From assembly GCF_042242105.1 (NCBI RefSeq), contig NC_092012.1, positions 28,062,978 through 28,126,977 on the forward strand: a stretch of DNA of 64,000 bases. Reading direction: 5' to 3'. The notes beneath the pieces were generated by a model that was not told the DNA's origin, did not search any database, and saw only the letters and a list, made by a program, of their open reading frames with translations. Position 1 is the stretch's first letter. Each line of letters opens with the position of its first letter. Origin of the DNA: Pempheris klunzingeri (lineage: Eukaryota > Chordata > Actinopteri > Acropomatiformes > Pempheridae). A program made the position numbers and the translations under genes. Below are positions 35,850-48,000 of this stretch, piece after piece.

Positions 35850-36272
35850 TCAAAATTCAAAGGCTGAAAGGAGGCCAGTTTTAAAATGCCTACATTTGTT
35901 AACCTTCATATCTCTACATGTCCGATTCATCCATAGACCCAGGTAACGCGATTTAATGTCAAATGAATCACTATCATTGTTATCACAAATTAAGGATAGC
36001 AGCACATTACCATAAAGTTTTGAAAGGCGTTGCAGAATCTGCCGCTGGCTGATTCTTTGGTAGTGTTGGATTTGTGGTGGTGCACATGGTCTTATGTTAT
36101 TATAGAGTGTTGTATCTCTCTCGTCCAGAATGTTGTAACTTTGATCCAGCCTGTTGTTTTGATTTTCCCTGCTCATCGACTTAAACTGTGAACAAACGCA
36201 CTGTATGTACTTTGGCCTCAAGGGCCTCAAATCCAGTTGTGTAATCTCTGTTTCCTGCATATAGGCGAACAT
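35850..36272 (-). CDS. Open frame of 140 codons, unrecognised and doubtful
   Basis: An uninterrupted frame with normal-looking amino acid mix, ending HFKTGLLSAFEF. I recognise no domain, signal peptide or membrane segment. A GC-richer stretch begins just upstream (36.32 kb), which could be a promoter-like region or a separate repeat. In 64 kb of AT-rich DNA one such frame can occur by chance, so it is listed only as a hypothetical. Confidence 0.2.
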   Translation of the reverse strand: MFAYMQETEITQLDLRPLRPKYIQCVCSQFKSMSRENQNNRLDQSYNILDERDTTLYNNIRPCAPPQIQHYQRISQRQILQRLSKLYGNVLLSLICDNNDSDSFDIKSRYLGLWMNRTCRDMKVNKCRHFKTGLLSAFEF

Positions 36273-36309
36273 ATCGCCAGCTGATATGCTAGCTACATGA
36301 AAGAAGGGA

Positions 36310-37140
36310 TGTTGATGTATGTCACGACTTTTACGCCCCGCTCTCTTTCACTCAAGTCAATTCCCACTGTTCAAATGGTGCCACCCGAGGATCATCGTGA
36401 CGTTAACCCCGCCGACGACGCAGCTTAATGGACCATCGCCTCCCTGCCATCCAAGCCGGACCAAACCCCACCAGGCGCACAAGGACACTCACACACTAAT
36501 CGCTCACAAAGCGATCCCAAGTAAGAGGCTTTTGTCTGGGCAGAGACAGTTAGAACTTTACTGTGCTGTTGCTGTTTTTTAGTTTTTGAAACTACAAGCT
36601 AAATTGCTGGACCGCTGTGTCCTGTTTACAAAGATTGTGTTTGCTGCTGCTTTTGTTTATGCATTGTCTGTGGTATCCCGCGCAGGGGATTTTGTTGTGT
36701 TGACATCCGACACATGAAAAGCTAGTTAACGTTATTTTATCAGTTAAAAGACCAGTGCCATGATCGGTGAACAGAGTTTACCAGTCGAGTCGCTGACATA
36801 GATGGCTACTGTGCATTTCTGCAACAGTTAAGACCCTCTTTCCTGTGCTTCGAGTGGTTACCTTTCTTCTCTATTTCTTCTTACTAACCTACACATGTAC
36901 ATTTACACATGCATATACATACCTACACACACCTCCACCTAAATTACAGGCGCGGCTGTGCCATTACACATTCAGCGGTGTCCTGCACTCTAGTGTTTAG
37001 ACTAGTAAATTACAGTCTCCATTGTGCTCCCATTGTTCCCACTGTTCAACTCTCGCGGGCTCATCTGCCATCTTGGAGTGACCATCTTGGAGTATCCACT
37101 TGAGTACGTCACTCTCCTGCCGTCTCCTCTTCGCCCATAT
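36310..37140. other. GC-richer unassigned block
   Basis: It stands out from its AT-rich surroundings with CpG-containing sequence such as CGTGACGTTAACCCCGCCGACG near 36.4 kb and GGTATCCCGCGCAGGGG near 36.68 kb. It may be a promoter, an untranslated first exon or an old transposon end. I cannot decide from the sequence. Confidence 0.3.
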
Positions 37141-37149
37141 TCGCTATGT

Positions 37150-38590
37150 TGAGATTCAGGGTGTGTGATGTCTAGGAGTGACTGGCTGTCATACAGTTAT
37201 CATGAGTGACAGATGGCCATTTACAAATCAAACATTGGAGATGCTCACCCTCAGAGTTTCACAGTGCACATTTTGACTTGTTATAGTAGGAAAAGCCATC
37301 ATCCATTTGGTTATTTACACCTGTGCTTTTTCTACTTTGGCAAAGCAAAATATATTCATAATGTCGAATAGGTTATTCACAGATCTAGTATGACAGATGC
37401 ATGTGATAAATGGCATATAGCTATATAAGGGAGAATGGTTGTCTCATAAGTTGGGTGTTACAGTGCTTACTACAACCAAATTAGAGAGCACTGTTTTATC
37501 ATGTAGATATCTAACATTAGGCGTGATGCCATAGTCACTTATATTTTTTGTAAGATACCCAAAAGAGATTTCAACAATTTCAACCCAAGACCTTAATCTT
37601 CACCTCTAATGTAAGAATGACTATTGTAAGATGTGTTGATGATGAGCAGTTCACACAAGAGTAAAAAGTGTGACAACACACCCTGGTCACTCTGACAATA
37701 ATCAATCTGAAGTACAGGTAAGTGCATATGGTTAATTCAAAATGTCCTATGATTAGCGTTTATGATCTTTCACGCCATGTTTCTATTATTGCACATTAGA
37801 TCCATGGTGTAATGTAGGTCAGAGAGCTGAATGCTTATAAATACTCTTAGAAAAAGTAATCTGGAGAGAGCAGAAGAGGTAAAATGGAGGCTGGAGCCTC
37901 CTCAGCACCTCATGCCTCTGCTTTCCATTTCTCTGTATGAGGTAGAGGAGTTATACAGTTTTATTGCCATAGGCCATCTGTGGTGAATTGTGGTGGTAAT
38001 CAGTCTTCTCCTGAAGGTGCTCTCGTGCAAACATAAGTACTTACAAAAGGCTTGGGGTGTGAAGAGTAATTGTATTTGATTGAGTGGAACGTATGGGTGA
38101 GTGAGGATTGTGGTAGCATTGAAAGCAGCCAAAATATCAAACCGAACCCAAAAATTGGAGGAGTGAAGCCTAGGGGAAAGATGAAGACAATGAGCCGAGG
38201 CTGGTAATTACAGGCTGTATTTGGAACTCCCAACTATGTACTACTGATTAAGAACACAGTATGTACTACATAGGCCTACTTCATACTGCATTTCATAGTG
38301 TTATACAGTATGAAACTGTTGAATCAATTTATTTTGCAGCATGCTACACCAGGCGTAGTCAGTTTATGGTTTTGAAAAGCGTAATTAAACAACAGCATGG
38401 TTAATGGCAAACCAAAACTAATGTGTAGCATGCTGTTATGTTCTAAAACAGAGAAGTCTTAAATGTGAGAAATTTTCATCAGTGCAAATGTAATGTGTAA
38501 GCAACAGTATTTCTGTTGCTTTGGAAGTGTAATATTATCCTTGTTATCTGTGATTCAACTAAACAAGGTGTTCATAAAACATGGCTGACA
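37150..38590. other. Intergenic stretch without recognised genes
   Basis: Short frames only. A motif series of GTATGTACTACAT, CTTCATACTGCAT and ACAGTATGAAAC near 38.26-38.31 kb resembles fragments of palindromic fish MITEs, but ends are not defined. Confidence 0.4.
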
Positions 38591-38604
38591 AAGCACTTTT
38601 ACAC

Positions 38605-38790
38605 TACAATGACCGTTCATACACTGATGGGAGGTTGCCAACCTCTCCATCAGAAGGAAATTAACCATGCACACACATTCACACACCAAAGCTGTGCTTC
38701 AGGAGCAATTTTGGGGTTCAGAGTGTTGCGCAAGGAAACTTGCTTGATATATGGACTGGAGAAGCTGGGGATTGGTGTGCATCTCTGCCT
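38605..38790 (+). repeat. Tail half of a fish interspersed repeat
   Basis: ACACTGATGGGAGGTTGCCAACC, CAGGAGCAATTTTGGGGTTCAG, GCGCAAGGAAACTTGC and GGACTGGAGAAGCTGGGGATTGG follow the order of a common fish repeat. Its head half lies separately at 39240. Confidence 0.55.
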
Positions 38791-39239
38791 TATGTGCCGA
38801 ACAGATACGGATCTAGATGATATGATTCAGGGACAATACCTTTTAATAAAGATTGATGCGATATGATTTGATGCAATCTGAATCTATTTGTATGGAAGAA
38901 ACGAAAAATCATATAATAATAACATGCCATTGTGTTGTTTTTTTTTAAATAGACAGACAAAACAGACTTGCTGAATGAAATCTGAAAAAATACACAGTGA
39001 ACTATTTAAAATAGTTCTGTGTCTGTATATTGTTCAGAGACAATATCTCCTGCTGAATGCTCCCCCTGATGCCACACTGGTAGCTGATATACAGAGATAT
39101 TTTGCAATAGGCGACAGCAGTGGTGTGTCCACCTGTGCTTTCCACTATTGTAGTGAGTTGTCATTCAGGGGGAAAAGGAATCCGCTCTCTATACCTCATG
39201 ATATTATCACTGGCCTTGTCCTTTGAAGCACTAAATGAT

Positions 39240-39345
39240 AAATGGTAAATGGTCTGTATTTGTATAGCACCTTTCTAGTCATTTTGACTACTCATAGCAC
39301 TTTTACATGACATCCTCATTCACCCATTCACACATCATTCATATA
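39240..39345 (+). repeat. Head half of the same fish interspersed repeat
   Basis: GGTAAATGGTCTGTATTTGTATAGCACCTTTCTAGTC..., then CTCATTCACCCATTCACACA, is the start of the repeat whose tail is at 38605-38790. Both are on the plus strand, but in reversed order. Confidence 0.6.
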
Positions 39346-41100
39346 GGAAGTCACTTTTATTGTCAATTGTGTTACTTTCAAAAATATTTCATACTCATGA
39401 GTACATTTTTAACAAGAAAAGCAGTGTGTCTTGGAAGGACCAAATGACAGGGGACCACTGCTCCTGGCGCTGCCATCAATGCATCACAGGAGCATGAATC
39501 ACATGCAGCACTTTTTGGTACATTGTTTGTGCTCTTGCAACAATTGATCTCATTTAATTAGTAACTATTAGTTCTTCAGGTTCAGGTTATTTCAGGTTCA
39601 GTTATACTCACAATTAAATGTCATTGAAGCCTGGCTACAAACTAAATTTCTATGTCGGCAAAATATTCAATTATTGTGTTCTTTAGGGATAAAATGGCAA
39701 TTTGGACGCAATATAATTGCTGGTCTAAATTATAAACAAAGTAGAGGATGGTAGTGTGACATTTCCAATAATTCAGAAATAATTAATTATTAAATTATGA
39801 AATAATAAAGAATTAACTCAACTATTTTATTTAAAGCTGTGGGAGGAAAAAAAAGAAAATCCAGAGTTCTAAAAACACAGGCCTGTACCTGCAGCTCTCC
39901 TTTCTACTCTCTATGTCCTCAGCCCCTCCCACTAGATGAGCATTGATGCGTCAGCCTCTCTTTTAGACTCTCATTTTGATAAGTCCATCTTCCTTTGTTT
40001 GGGTTGCTTTGCAGTGTAGGCAGTTGTTGCCAATGGATTTTCCACCACTGAATCAGGCTTTCACTGACATCTGAAGAGACGTGCATGCGCATCTGTGTTT
40101 GTAGAACAGCCAATAGGAACGTCTTTTCTCTGAAAGGATGTGATTAGCCAAAATCCCTAGACTAGATTTTTTGAAGTAAAAAGTCAAGAAAAAGTGCAGA
40201 AGTATAGTTTCCTCTCAGACCACTTGAATTGCAATACGCTGAAAGGTTATTATGTAATTTCTGATCAATTACATCAAAAATAAACTAGATACCCCAATTT
40301 AAGCCTAGCTTATTGAAGAAGCTTTCCACATATAAGATCAAATGTCTCTGTGTCCTCTCTTCCCTTGCATTTTCATTGTCTCTCTACTCCAATTACTCCC
40401 TCCATTGCTTCCCCCACTTCTCCTCTCCAGCTCCCTTTTCCTCACTCTCTCTCCAGCTGCTCCCTCTCCTTCCTCCCGTCTTTGTGACTTTTTTAAGGAT
40501 TCGGACCCACTCTGGCTCCCTCTTTCTCTTTGAGGGTTTTTTTGCCTCTGGCTGGAGTTCCCTCTGTGAGGGAGGAGAGACCATTAATTTGTACCACTTT
40601 CAGGATGCGGCATTGGCCTCTCCTCCCTCTGTGCCAACTCCTGTCCTAGGGGCCTTCAACTCCTGTAAAACCGACATACACACACACACACACACACAAA
40701 TATGGCATGACAAATGTGTTTGTTGCTCTCCTGGCTGTCTATTGCTTTCATGGCTAACTCTCAGCAGAAAAGCAATGACATTGCAGGAGGTCTAACAGAA
40801 CTTAAGGATGCACCAGTTTATGCTAAATGGGAAACTTAGGCAACAGCCTAGCTAACTCACTTCACTTCAGTGGGCTCTAATTTACCCACCAGGGAATGCT
40901 CAACCAGTTCTCTTTCCCAGGGTGTCAAATCCACTTTGTCACCCCCCTTGGCGTCTGAAACTGACGCACTGATGCTGTTTTGCATCAATATGGGATGCTC
41001 AAACCAAGAGGTCTAGCCATACATTCAAAAAGGTTATCATTCCAGGTTTGTTAAACACCAATGCTCCTGTATATTATGGTCTAATATAGACCATACCAGA
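39346..41100. other. Intergenic stretch without recognised genes
   Basis: Includes a pyrimidine-rich block (40.34-40.60 kb, CTCCCTC repeats) and a (CA)n at 40676-40698. The open frame 40313-40795 crosses both and is not supported as a gene. Confidence 0.5.
40676..40698. repeat. CA microsatellite
   Basis: Uninterrupted (CA)n. Confidence 0.95.
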
Positions 41101-41109
41101 CCTCACCAT

Positions 41110-41290
41110 GGTAACAATAAAAAACATGGTTAACGTTGTGAAACTGTTTGGTTAGGTTTAGGCACTCCTTAGTTGGGTTTAGAAAAAGATGATGGTTTGG
41201 GTTAAAGTAAGAACCCCACTTTCACAGTGAACACAGACCCCATTCTCCTGTCTCAAAGTTTGAGCTGTCCTGCCACCTCCACCTCTACAT
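41110..41290 (+). repeat. Degraded fish interspersed repeat (GGTTAGGTTTAGGCA type)
   Basis: GGTTAGGTTTAGGCACTCC, GTTTAGAAAAAGATGATGGTTTGGGTTAAAGTA and CCTGCCACCTCCACCTC are in the order of an abundant fish repeat. Ends are not clear. Confidence 0.45.
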
Positions 41291-41334
41291 GCTTTGAAAA
41301 ATGTACTGAGCTTTCAGCACTTCGGTAACCAGCA

Positions 41335-41650
41335 GCTGGTCCTCTTGTTTCAGGTGCCTTGACTTCCTTCCCTTGTGTGTTTCCCACTCCTGTGACTGTC
41401 CACCCTGCCCTGATTGTTTCCACCTGAGCTCCCTTCCCTGGTGTATATATTGTCTGCGTTTTCCCTATCCTGTGCCAGATCATCTTGTGCCTTCGGGTCA
41501 AGTGTTCAAGCGTCCTAGTCAGTGTTAGTGTCTTGTTGAGTGTTAGAGTCTCGTCAGGTTTGTATTCATCAGTAAGTATTTTTTGGATTGTTTTTGGTTT
41601 TTTGTCTTTGATTGTTTTCAACAATAAACTGCAACTTTTATCATCTGTTT
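41335..41650 (+). mobile_element. LTR fragment of the Ty3/gypsy family found at 61553 (fossil)
   Basis: It shares with the LTR at 61553 the order CTTGTGTGTTTCC, TGATTGTTTCCACCTG, GTGTATATATTGTCTGCG, TGTGCCAGATC and a run of TCTTGT...GTCTCGT, then AATAAACTGC. It has no internal region beside it, so it is a solo or truncated LTR. An open frame of 189 codons on the opposite strand overlaps it by chance. Confidence 0.65.
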
Positions 41651-41659
41651 GCCTTACGT

Positions 41660-43335
41660 AAAGTGTTTGAGTCTGTTTATTGAAATTTAACTGAAACCTC
41701 CATCTTTCAGTAACATTAACCAAAGGTTTTTTCTGTTCTCTAAACCACAGACAGGAGTCGGAATGTGAACTTGCTCTCTGCTCTAAAAGTCTTAAACTCT
41801 GATCTCTGACATGTGATTCCAATGTGGTACATAAATGCTTCGTTCACTCTAAGTGAACATAATTCAGGCAGAGGATGTTTGTCACCATTAAGTCACTAGG
41901 TAAACAATTGGTCATATATAAAGGTAGTTTCTAGCAGACAGGGATGCAGAGATCCTTTCAGCAAATCACACACAACCATGTTGACTGCAGTGAACACAGT
42001 GTATACGTCATCCGTCCATTCCAGCTGAAAAGTTTGGCAAGGTGACACTTTGATATTTTAGTATCATTTTAGTGTAAAATTAAACAATTTATTACTGCAT
42101 CTATAGTGGAAGCCTGTTTGAGGAAAAAATATCAGAATTTTTGAAACTGAAAGTTTGAAGAACCCTTGAAGAACAGCAGCTGACACAACAGTCTCACCAC
42201 AGGCATCACTCTTCCGAAGCAGATGGAGCTGCCCAGTTGTCATTGAACATTTCCACTCAGCTGAGTGCTTTGTAGCTCTCTTGTCCGTGTTGGCATAGGA
42301 AACAGCCATTGACATAACAGTCTCTCGCCTTGTGGTCCGATTACTGTGTGCTGCTGAAGATTTAGTGAAGTACAACACAAGTTCTTTTTACCAAATAATG
42401 ACATTAGATTTATATATTTATATGATAAAATCAATGACAGAGAAATATGACAATTACTAAACCTTACCAAATCTGTTATAAGGCACTACAGGGATGGTAC
42501 AGAGATATAATGCAGGGCCTGAAATGAGAGGAGAGGAAGCAGAGTAATGCTCCTCATTTGTTTTGAGCTGATCTTCTCTTTTAGAAAAGATATTTTGTGT
42601 AATCCATAAAGATAATCCCATATTTAGATTTGTTGTGTTGCAGCTCTAGTTCTGTGGGTTAAATAGGTTGTAAATGGGTTGTTAAATGAAATGATATTCT
42701 TAGATGGCATGATGGACACATTTTGTTATTATAAGGCAATGAAGCAAGTATTTCTCCTCAGATTTCAATTTCAGTTGAAATTCGAAATGAAAAACTGAAA
42801 TTTTACAGATAATGTAGAAATGATGAAGGTCATGACATCAGTTGGTGCGACGGGTGACAGACTGCCCAAACTGCTCCATCTACTGCTGCAGTGCATATAC
42901 TGCCAGCCAATAATGTCACCACCCTTTAGTTTCATGTTATTATATTTATGGCCTGTAATCCTACAGGAAATTAATACTACCATCCAGGTCATTGGACAAC
43001 TGTTTACCACAGTCCAGTATCATTTCATACTGTGCTTTTTGTGTTTACATTGAAACAGTTTGCTGGCGGCATTTGTCATCGAAAGCAGTGTCAGTTTTTC
43101 CAAACTTGGGGAGAAAAAAAGAATTCCGTCACCTGTTTTGATTTCCTGAGTTTTCTGTTGTTTCCCTGAAGTTGACTATTTGACAATATTATTATTATGA
43201 GGGCAGTAGTCACACTGCCAACACAGCTGCTGTCCTCCAGAGATAATCAGTGGCAGTGACACATCAACACTCTGCCTCTTGCATATTGTCACATATGCAT
43301 ATTCTTAAGATTCTCAATACTGGTATGACAAACCA
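41660..43335. other. Intergenic stretch without recognised genes
   Basis: Frames on the minus strand at 42.06-42.47 kb and both strands at 42.77-43.05 kb show no domain I recognise. Confidence 0.45.
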
Positions 43336-43339
43336 TTCA

Positions 43340-44221
43340 TTCATTCAAGTGTCGTTCGGCCAAGGAAACTTAGTGCAGCAGTTGAAAGACACATGATGCT
43401 TTCTTCCCTTCAGACAATGTCCAGCAGTGCCATCAGCTCAGAAGCAGCAGAAATCACTTACCCAAGTACATCCATCTACTGTCTGGAGAAGTCTGGCCAG
43501 AAATGGTCTTCATTGAAGAATTGCAGCCACAAAGCCATGCCTCTGACATGGAAATGTGGCCAAATGACTCAACTATGCATGAAAAAATAGGAACTGGGGT
43601 GCAGAAAAATGGCACCAGGTGCTCTGGGGCAGACAGCAGTTTGTTCAACAAAGGGCTGGAAAGCGGTACAATAAGGGTGGAGGTTTCTTGCAAGTTTGGG
43701 GCTGCATCTCTGCAAATGGAGTTAGGGATTTGGTCAGGATTACTGGTGTCCTCAATGCAGAGAAATACAGGTAGGTACTTATCCATCATGAATATCATCA
43801 GGGAGGTGTCATTAAGAATTATCTTCAACATAAAGAAGAGTTCTGGAAGTGATGGTGTGGCCCCCACAGAGTCCTGATCTCAACATCGAGTCTGTTTGGG
43901 ATCACAAGAAGGATTTGAGGCAGGCGACATCCACAGAAGATCTGTGGTTAGTTCTCCAAGATATGTGAAACAACCTTCTTGCTGAGTTCCTTCAAAAACT
44001 GCATACCTAGTGTGTACCTGCTGTGTACCTCAAAGAATTTATGCTGTTTTGGACAGCATTTGGTGTGACCACTAAAATGTTGATTTGTTTTAGATTTTTC
44101 TTCTGTTCACTCACTGTGCATTTTGGAAATTGATAGAAATAATTATATTTTATATTTTTGAAACCATTCTTACTTTACAGCATTTCTTCACACCTGCATA
44201 CGACTTTTGCACAGTACTGTA
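43340..44221 (+). mobile_element. Tc1-like DNA transposon, 5'-truncated and internally deleted
   Basis: Transposase sequence is readable in pieces. GGCCAAGGAAACTTAGTG is near its start, SSAISSE and VHPST-like helix-turn-helix residues lie near 43.45 kb, GTGVQKNGTRCSGA is near 43.59 kb and PQSPDLNIESVWDHKKDLRQ (the catalytic E region) is near 43.87 kb. Frames shift several times and the block with the first catalytic Asp is missing. The right end is preserved: the 3' region runs to CACACCTGCATACGACTTTTGCACAGTACTGTA, a typical inverted terminal repeat. The left terminal repeat is absent. Confidence 0.88.
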
Positions 44222-44254
44222 AGTAGTTTTGTTTATGTAAAAGCAGGAAATGTA

Positions 44255-44708
44255 CAGTGGTCCCTCGTTTACTGCGGGGGTTACGTTCTAAAAATAACCC
44301 GCAATAGGCGAAATCCGCGAAGTAGTCAGCTTTATTTTTTACAATTACTATATATATTTTAAGGCTGTAAAACCCCTCACCATACAGTTTATACACTTTT
44401 CTCAGACAGGCATTAACATTTTCTCACATTTATCTCTTGTTTGTTTGTCTTGCAAACAGGCAGCACTTAAAAGTCACACTGCTAGCGATTGAACATTTAT
44501 GTAAATTTGGCAAGCCGAACGCATTCTGTACTGTACAGAGACACGGCACGGAGATTGATTGACATTGGTCTACAGTCCCTTGGCCAATCAGGACGCAGAA
44601 CACAATGCGCATTCATACACTGTAAAAAAAAAGCATGCAAAATTGCACTAAAAAAATCCGCGAAACAGCGAGGCGAAAGGTGAACCGTGTTATAGCGAGG
44701 GACTACTG
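44255..44708. mobile_element. TA-flanked MITE (Tc1/mariner superfamily, non-autonomous)
   Basis: 454 bp with terminal inverted repeats: left CAGTGGTCCCTCG, right CGAGGGACTACTG (two mismatches), extending inward as further imperfect pairing (GCGGGGGTTACGTTC against GGTGAACCGTGTTATAGCG). It is flanked on both sides by TA (44253-44254 and 44709-44710). No coding capacity. Internal CCGCGAA/TTCGCGG-like segments add secondary structure. Confidence 0.9.
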
Positions 44709-45069
44709 TATTGCATTTTTGCACCCTGGTGTGTTTCTTCAAAGGAATTGAACAGCCTGATCAAATTCCTGTCATGGATATAAATATGGCCTCACCATTG
44801 CCTCTTCTTCTCACACTTAATCACCTTGGATAACAGAATTTGTGCTCTGCTCTGTTTTAGCTCATTTGTGTTGTATTATGCATCAGTGTTGCTCTCCTCT
44901 ACTAATAGGCCCTCAGAAAGTAATTACTGGCCGGCAGCACCTCTTTGTCTCCCCCCTTCCCTGTGGCTTTGGATATAAACATTTCAGCAGTGATGGTTGA
45001 CTGTGCTGTTGCAAAGCAGACATGGCTGTCATTATGACTTCTACTGTCTATTCTTAGCAACATCTGACG

Positions 45070-46178
45070 ACATGAGCACTACAAAACTGAAGTTATTCTG
45101 CTTGGCCCTAAACACCTTAGAGACACATTTTCTAACAATATAGGTACTCTGGATGATATTACTCTGGTCTTCAGCTCCACTGTGAGGAATCTGGGAGTTA
45201 TCTTTGATCAGGATTTGTCCTTTACCTCCCACATAAAAGAGATTTCCAGGACTGCCTTTTTCCATCTACGTAATATTGTTAAAATCAGGACCATCATATC
45301 CATAGATGATGCAGAAAAATTAGACAACGCATTTGTCACTTGTAGGTTGTACTATTGCAACTCCTTATTATCAGGCTGCCCCAATAAGTCCTTAAAGACT
45401 CTCCATCTGGTCCAGAACGCTGCTGCTTGTGTACCGTCGAGAACTAAGAGAAGAGATCATATTTCTCCTGTACTGGCTTCTCTTCATTGGCTTCCAGTAA
45501 AATCTAGAATAGATTTTAAAATCCTTCTCCTTACCTACAAAGCTCTTAATGGTCAGGCTCCATATTTTAAAGAACTCATAGCACCGTACTACCCCACTAG
45601 AGCACTGCACTCCCAGACTGCAGGCCTACTGGTGGTTCCTAAAATCCTCTAAAGTAGTGCAGGAGCCAGAGCTTTCAGCTATCAGGCTCCTCTCATGTGG
45701 AATCTCCTTCCAGTTTGGGTTTGGGGGGCAGACACCCTCTTTACATTTAAGAGAAGACTAAAAACCTTCCTTTTTGACAAAGCTTATAGTTTAGGGCTGG
45801 CTCAGGCCTTGGACCAGCCCCTAGTTATGCTGCCTAGACTGCCGGGGGACTCCCATGTTGCACTGGGCTCCTCTCTCCTCCTCTTCCTCTCCATCCTTAT
45901 ATTTCATGTCTCCTTAGTGCCTGTTACTAACTTGGTATCTTCCCCGGAGCCTTTCTGTGCTTTTCTCATCTCTCTGGTTCCTGTGAATCCTGGTCCTGGT
46001 TCTCCTGCTGTGGTTCTCTGGCCTAATGAATCACTGCTGCAGATCGTCAGCCGCTGACACTTTTTACTAATATTAGTCGTGCTATTATTATTCATACTAA
46101 CTATTGTCATGTTTTTCAATGTTAGCATATTCCTATTGTCAGTACTATAGTTGCTGTTATTATTTTGGCTACTGTTTG

Positions 46179-46217
<39 letters not shown>

Positions 46218-46495
46218 CAACCTCCACCCAACATGGACCCCGACAGAAAGCCTCCCCACCTCTGAGCCTGGTTCTGTTTGACATTTCTTCCTGTTAAAGG
46301 GGAGTTTTTCCTGCCACTGTTGCCTAATATAATATCTGATGCGGCTAATGTGGGGATTCTTGAATCCTTAATTTAAAATTCCTGAATCGTTGGGTCTCTT
46401 TCTAAATTACGAGTTTGGTCTACACGAGCTCTTTGTGGAAAGCGTCTTGAGATAACACTGTTGTGAATTGGCGCTATATAAATAAAGATTGATTG
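45070..46495 (+). mobile_element. L2-type LINE, 3' part
   Basis: The end of a non-LTR reverse transcriptase reads through one long frame (45182-45652). It begins VRNLGVIFDQDLSFTSHI, then has CRLYYCNSLLSG, LHLVQNAAA, HISPVLASLHWLPV and ILLLTYKALNG. It then changes frame and continues as LMWNLLPVWVW and FKRRLKTFLFDKAY. The 3' untranslated part has GGGGAGTTTTTCCTGCCACTG, GTCTTGAGATAACACTGTTG and GGCGCTATATAAATAAAGATTGATTGA, the standard tail of fish L2. It is 5'-truncated and lacks the catalytic palm. A CT microsatellite lies inside (46181-46214). Confidence 0.92.
46181..46214. repeat. CT microsatellite inside the L2 copy
   Basis: (CT)n expanded in the L2 3' untranslated region. Confidence 0.95.
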
Positions 46496-46499
46496 ACAA

Positions 46500-47070
46500 A
46501 CTGTATTTGTCCTTAGATCATTTTTTGGAATTCCTATGCAGCAGCCATTCAGGCCTTCTCCTGAGAAACTGGTGGGTCTTGCATCTTCTTAATTCAAAGA
46601 GATATTTTATTCCACCTCACCGCCCATATAGATAACATTTACTTTACCAAACCTGCTTTTGACAACATAAAGGTTTGGGTTTGCTGCAGAAGCACTGGTG
46701 CAGCTCTTACACTACAGTTACACCCAGGATTACACCGTTGGTTCACTGTCTGGCCACAGTTGTTGTGTTTTTAACTGGCTTGTGGCTAGCTAAGCTGTTT
46801 TGCAGCGCTAGTGAACCTGACTGATGGCGTGTCATCACCATCCCTGGTCCATAAGGGAGCCTCTCCATGGGTCAAAAAGCAGGGTCCCTCTCCCTGCTCC
46901 CTGAACAGCTCTTTGGTGACATCACGAGAAGAAACATTTCCATTTTACTGCATTCTCCACTGCCACATCCACAGGCTGCCTTGGCCCAACAGAAAGCCAC
47001 CACACTGTCAGACACAGGCACTGGTCACTCTGACTAACCACAGTGGCTCTAATTTTGGCCCAAGAATTTC
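46500..47070. other. Intergenic stretch without recognised genes
   Basis: Only short frames. The frame 46811-47101 has no recognisable domain. Confidence 0.4.
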
Positions 47071-47074
47071 CTCC

Positions 47075-47560
47075 ATCTTTGTAATGATAATACTGAGGTA
47101 ATTGTTATTGGCCCTGGCACAGATAATGCTAATAGGCCACTTCAGAATTGTCATGCATGCTTTTATTTTCTCTCATTTTTTTATTCTCTCTCCACGCATA
47201 TCTGAGCACACTAACATGTATAAAATACATCTTGTCCAAAATGCAGCAGTCAGACCACCAAAACTCTCTTCATTGACTTCAGATGTTATTGATAACTTCT
47301 GCCCACCCTGGACTCACATCCAAGTACATCTCAGATGTCCTGACACCATATGTGTCCGCTCGCAACAGGAGGTCCCCTGCCAAGACTCTTCTTGCCATTC
47401 CACAATCTCAGCAGAGGAAGTGGGACCAAGCCCCTTCTCTGAAACAACCTCCCTGAGGAAATCAGACTGGCAAGCTTCTTTTCCTCTTTTAAATGTTTTG
47501 ACGGGGCATGTGGTCTAAACTCACTGTCATTAAGACACTTCTTAAAACCTTAATCATTTT
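47075..47560 (+). mobile_element. Second, heavily decayed LINE (L2-like) fragment
   Basis: TEVIVIGPG-like, then HLVQNAAV, then LKTLLKTL can be read in order in different frames. These are the same landmarks as in the L2 copy at 45-46.5 kb but much more eroded and shortened. Confidence 0.5.
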
Positions 47561-47564
47561 GCAA

Positions 47565-48000
47565 ATTCATTCTCTTAAGTTTGTAGCATTTATTATTGAT
47601 TACTTCAGTTATACTATATTGCTTTATTGTTGCATTGTTGGTTTTGTACTGCTTTATTTGACTCTAAGCAATCCTTTATCAGGCCCCTTATCAACACGTA
47701 ACTGCTTTTCCCACCTCCATCTGGAATGAGCACTACACGTGGTCAAAGCTGATAGAATTTGAATAAAAATGTCATATCAATGCAATGTTTTAGTGAAACA
47801 ATATTATTTGTTTTTATTTGTACATTTGTACAACATAGATATACAAATAAAAGAAAAAAAACCAACAGCAGACACAACACACAAGAAACAGCAACAACAA
47901 CAAAAATATGGAAGGGTACAATGACGCATAATACAACAGGCCATAACATAACATGAAAGGGTATTGAGTACAGTGCCTCATAATTATTTATTTATTTCAT
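47565..48000. other. AT-rich stretch without recognised genes
   Basis: A-rich tracts near 47.85 kb. Nothing supported. Confidence 0.5.

Noticed and set aside
40313-40795. 160-codon plus-strand frame with a hydrophobic start
   Set aside because: It is made of a pyrimidine-rich tract read as Leu/Ser/Pro and a CA repeat. The apparent signal peptide is a composition effect.
41253-41822. 189-codon minus-strand frame
   Set aside because: It lies antisense to an LTR fragment and shows no domain. LTR DNA without selection can stay open by chance.
45904-46284. 126-codon minus-strand frame
   Set aside because: It is antisense to the L2 LINE 3' part and reads through the CT microsatellite as an Arg/Glu repeat.
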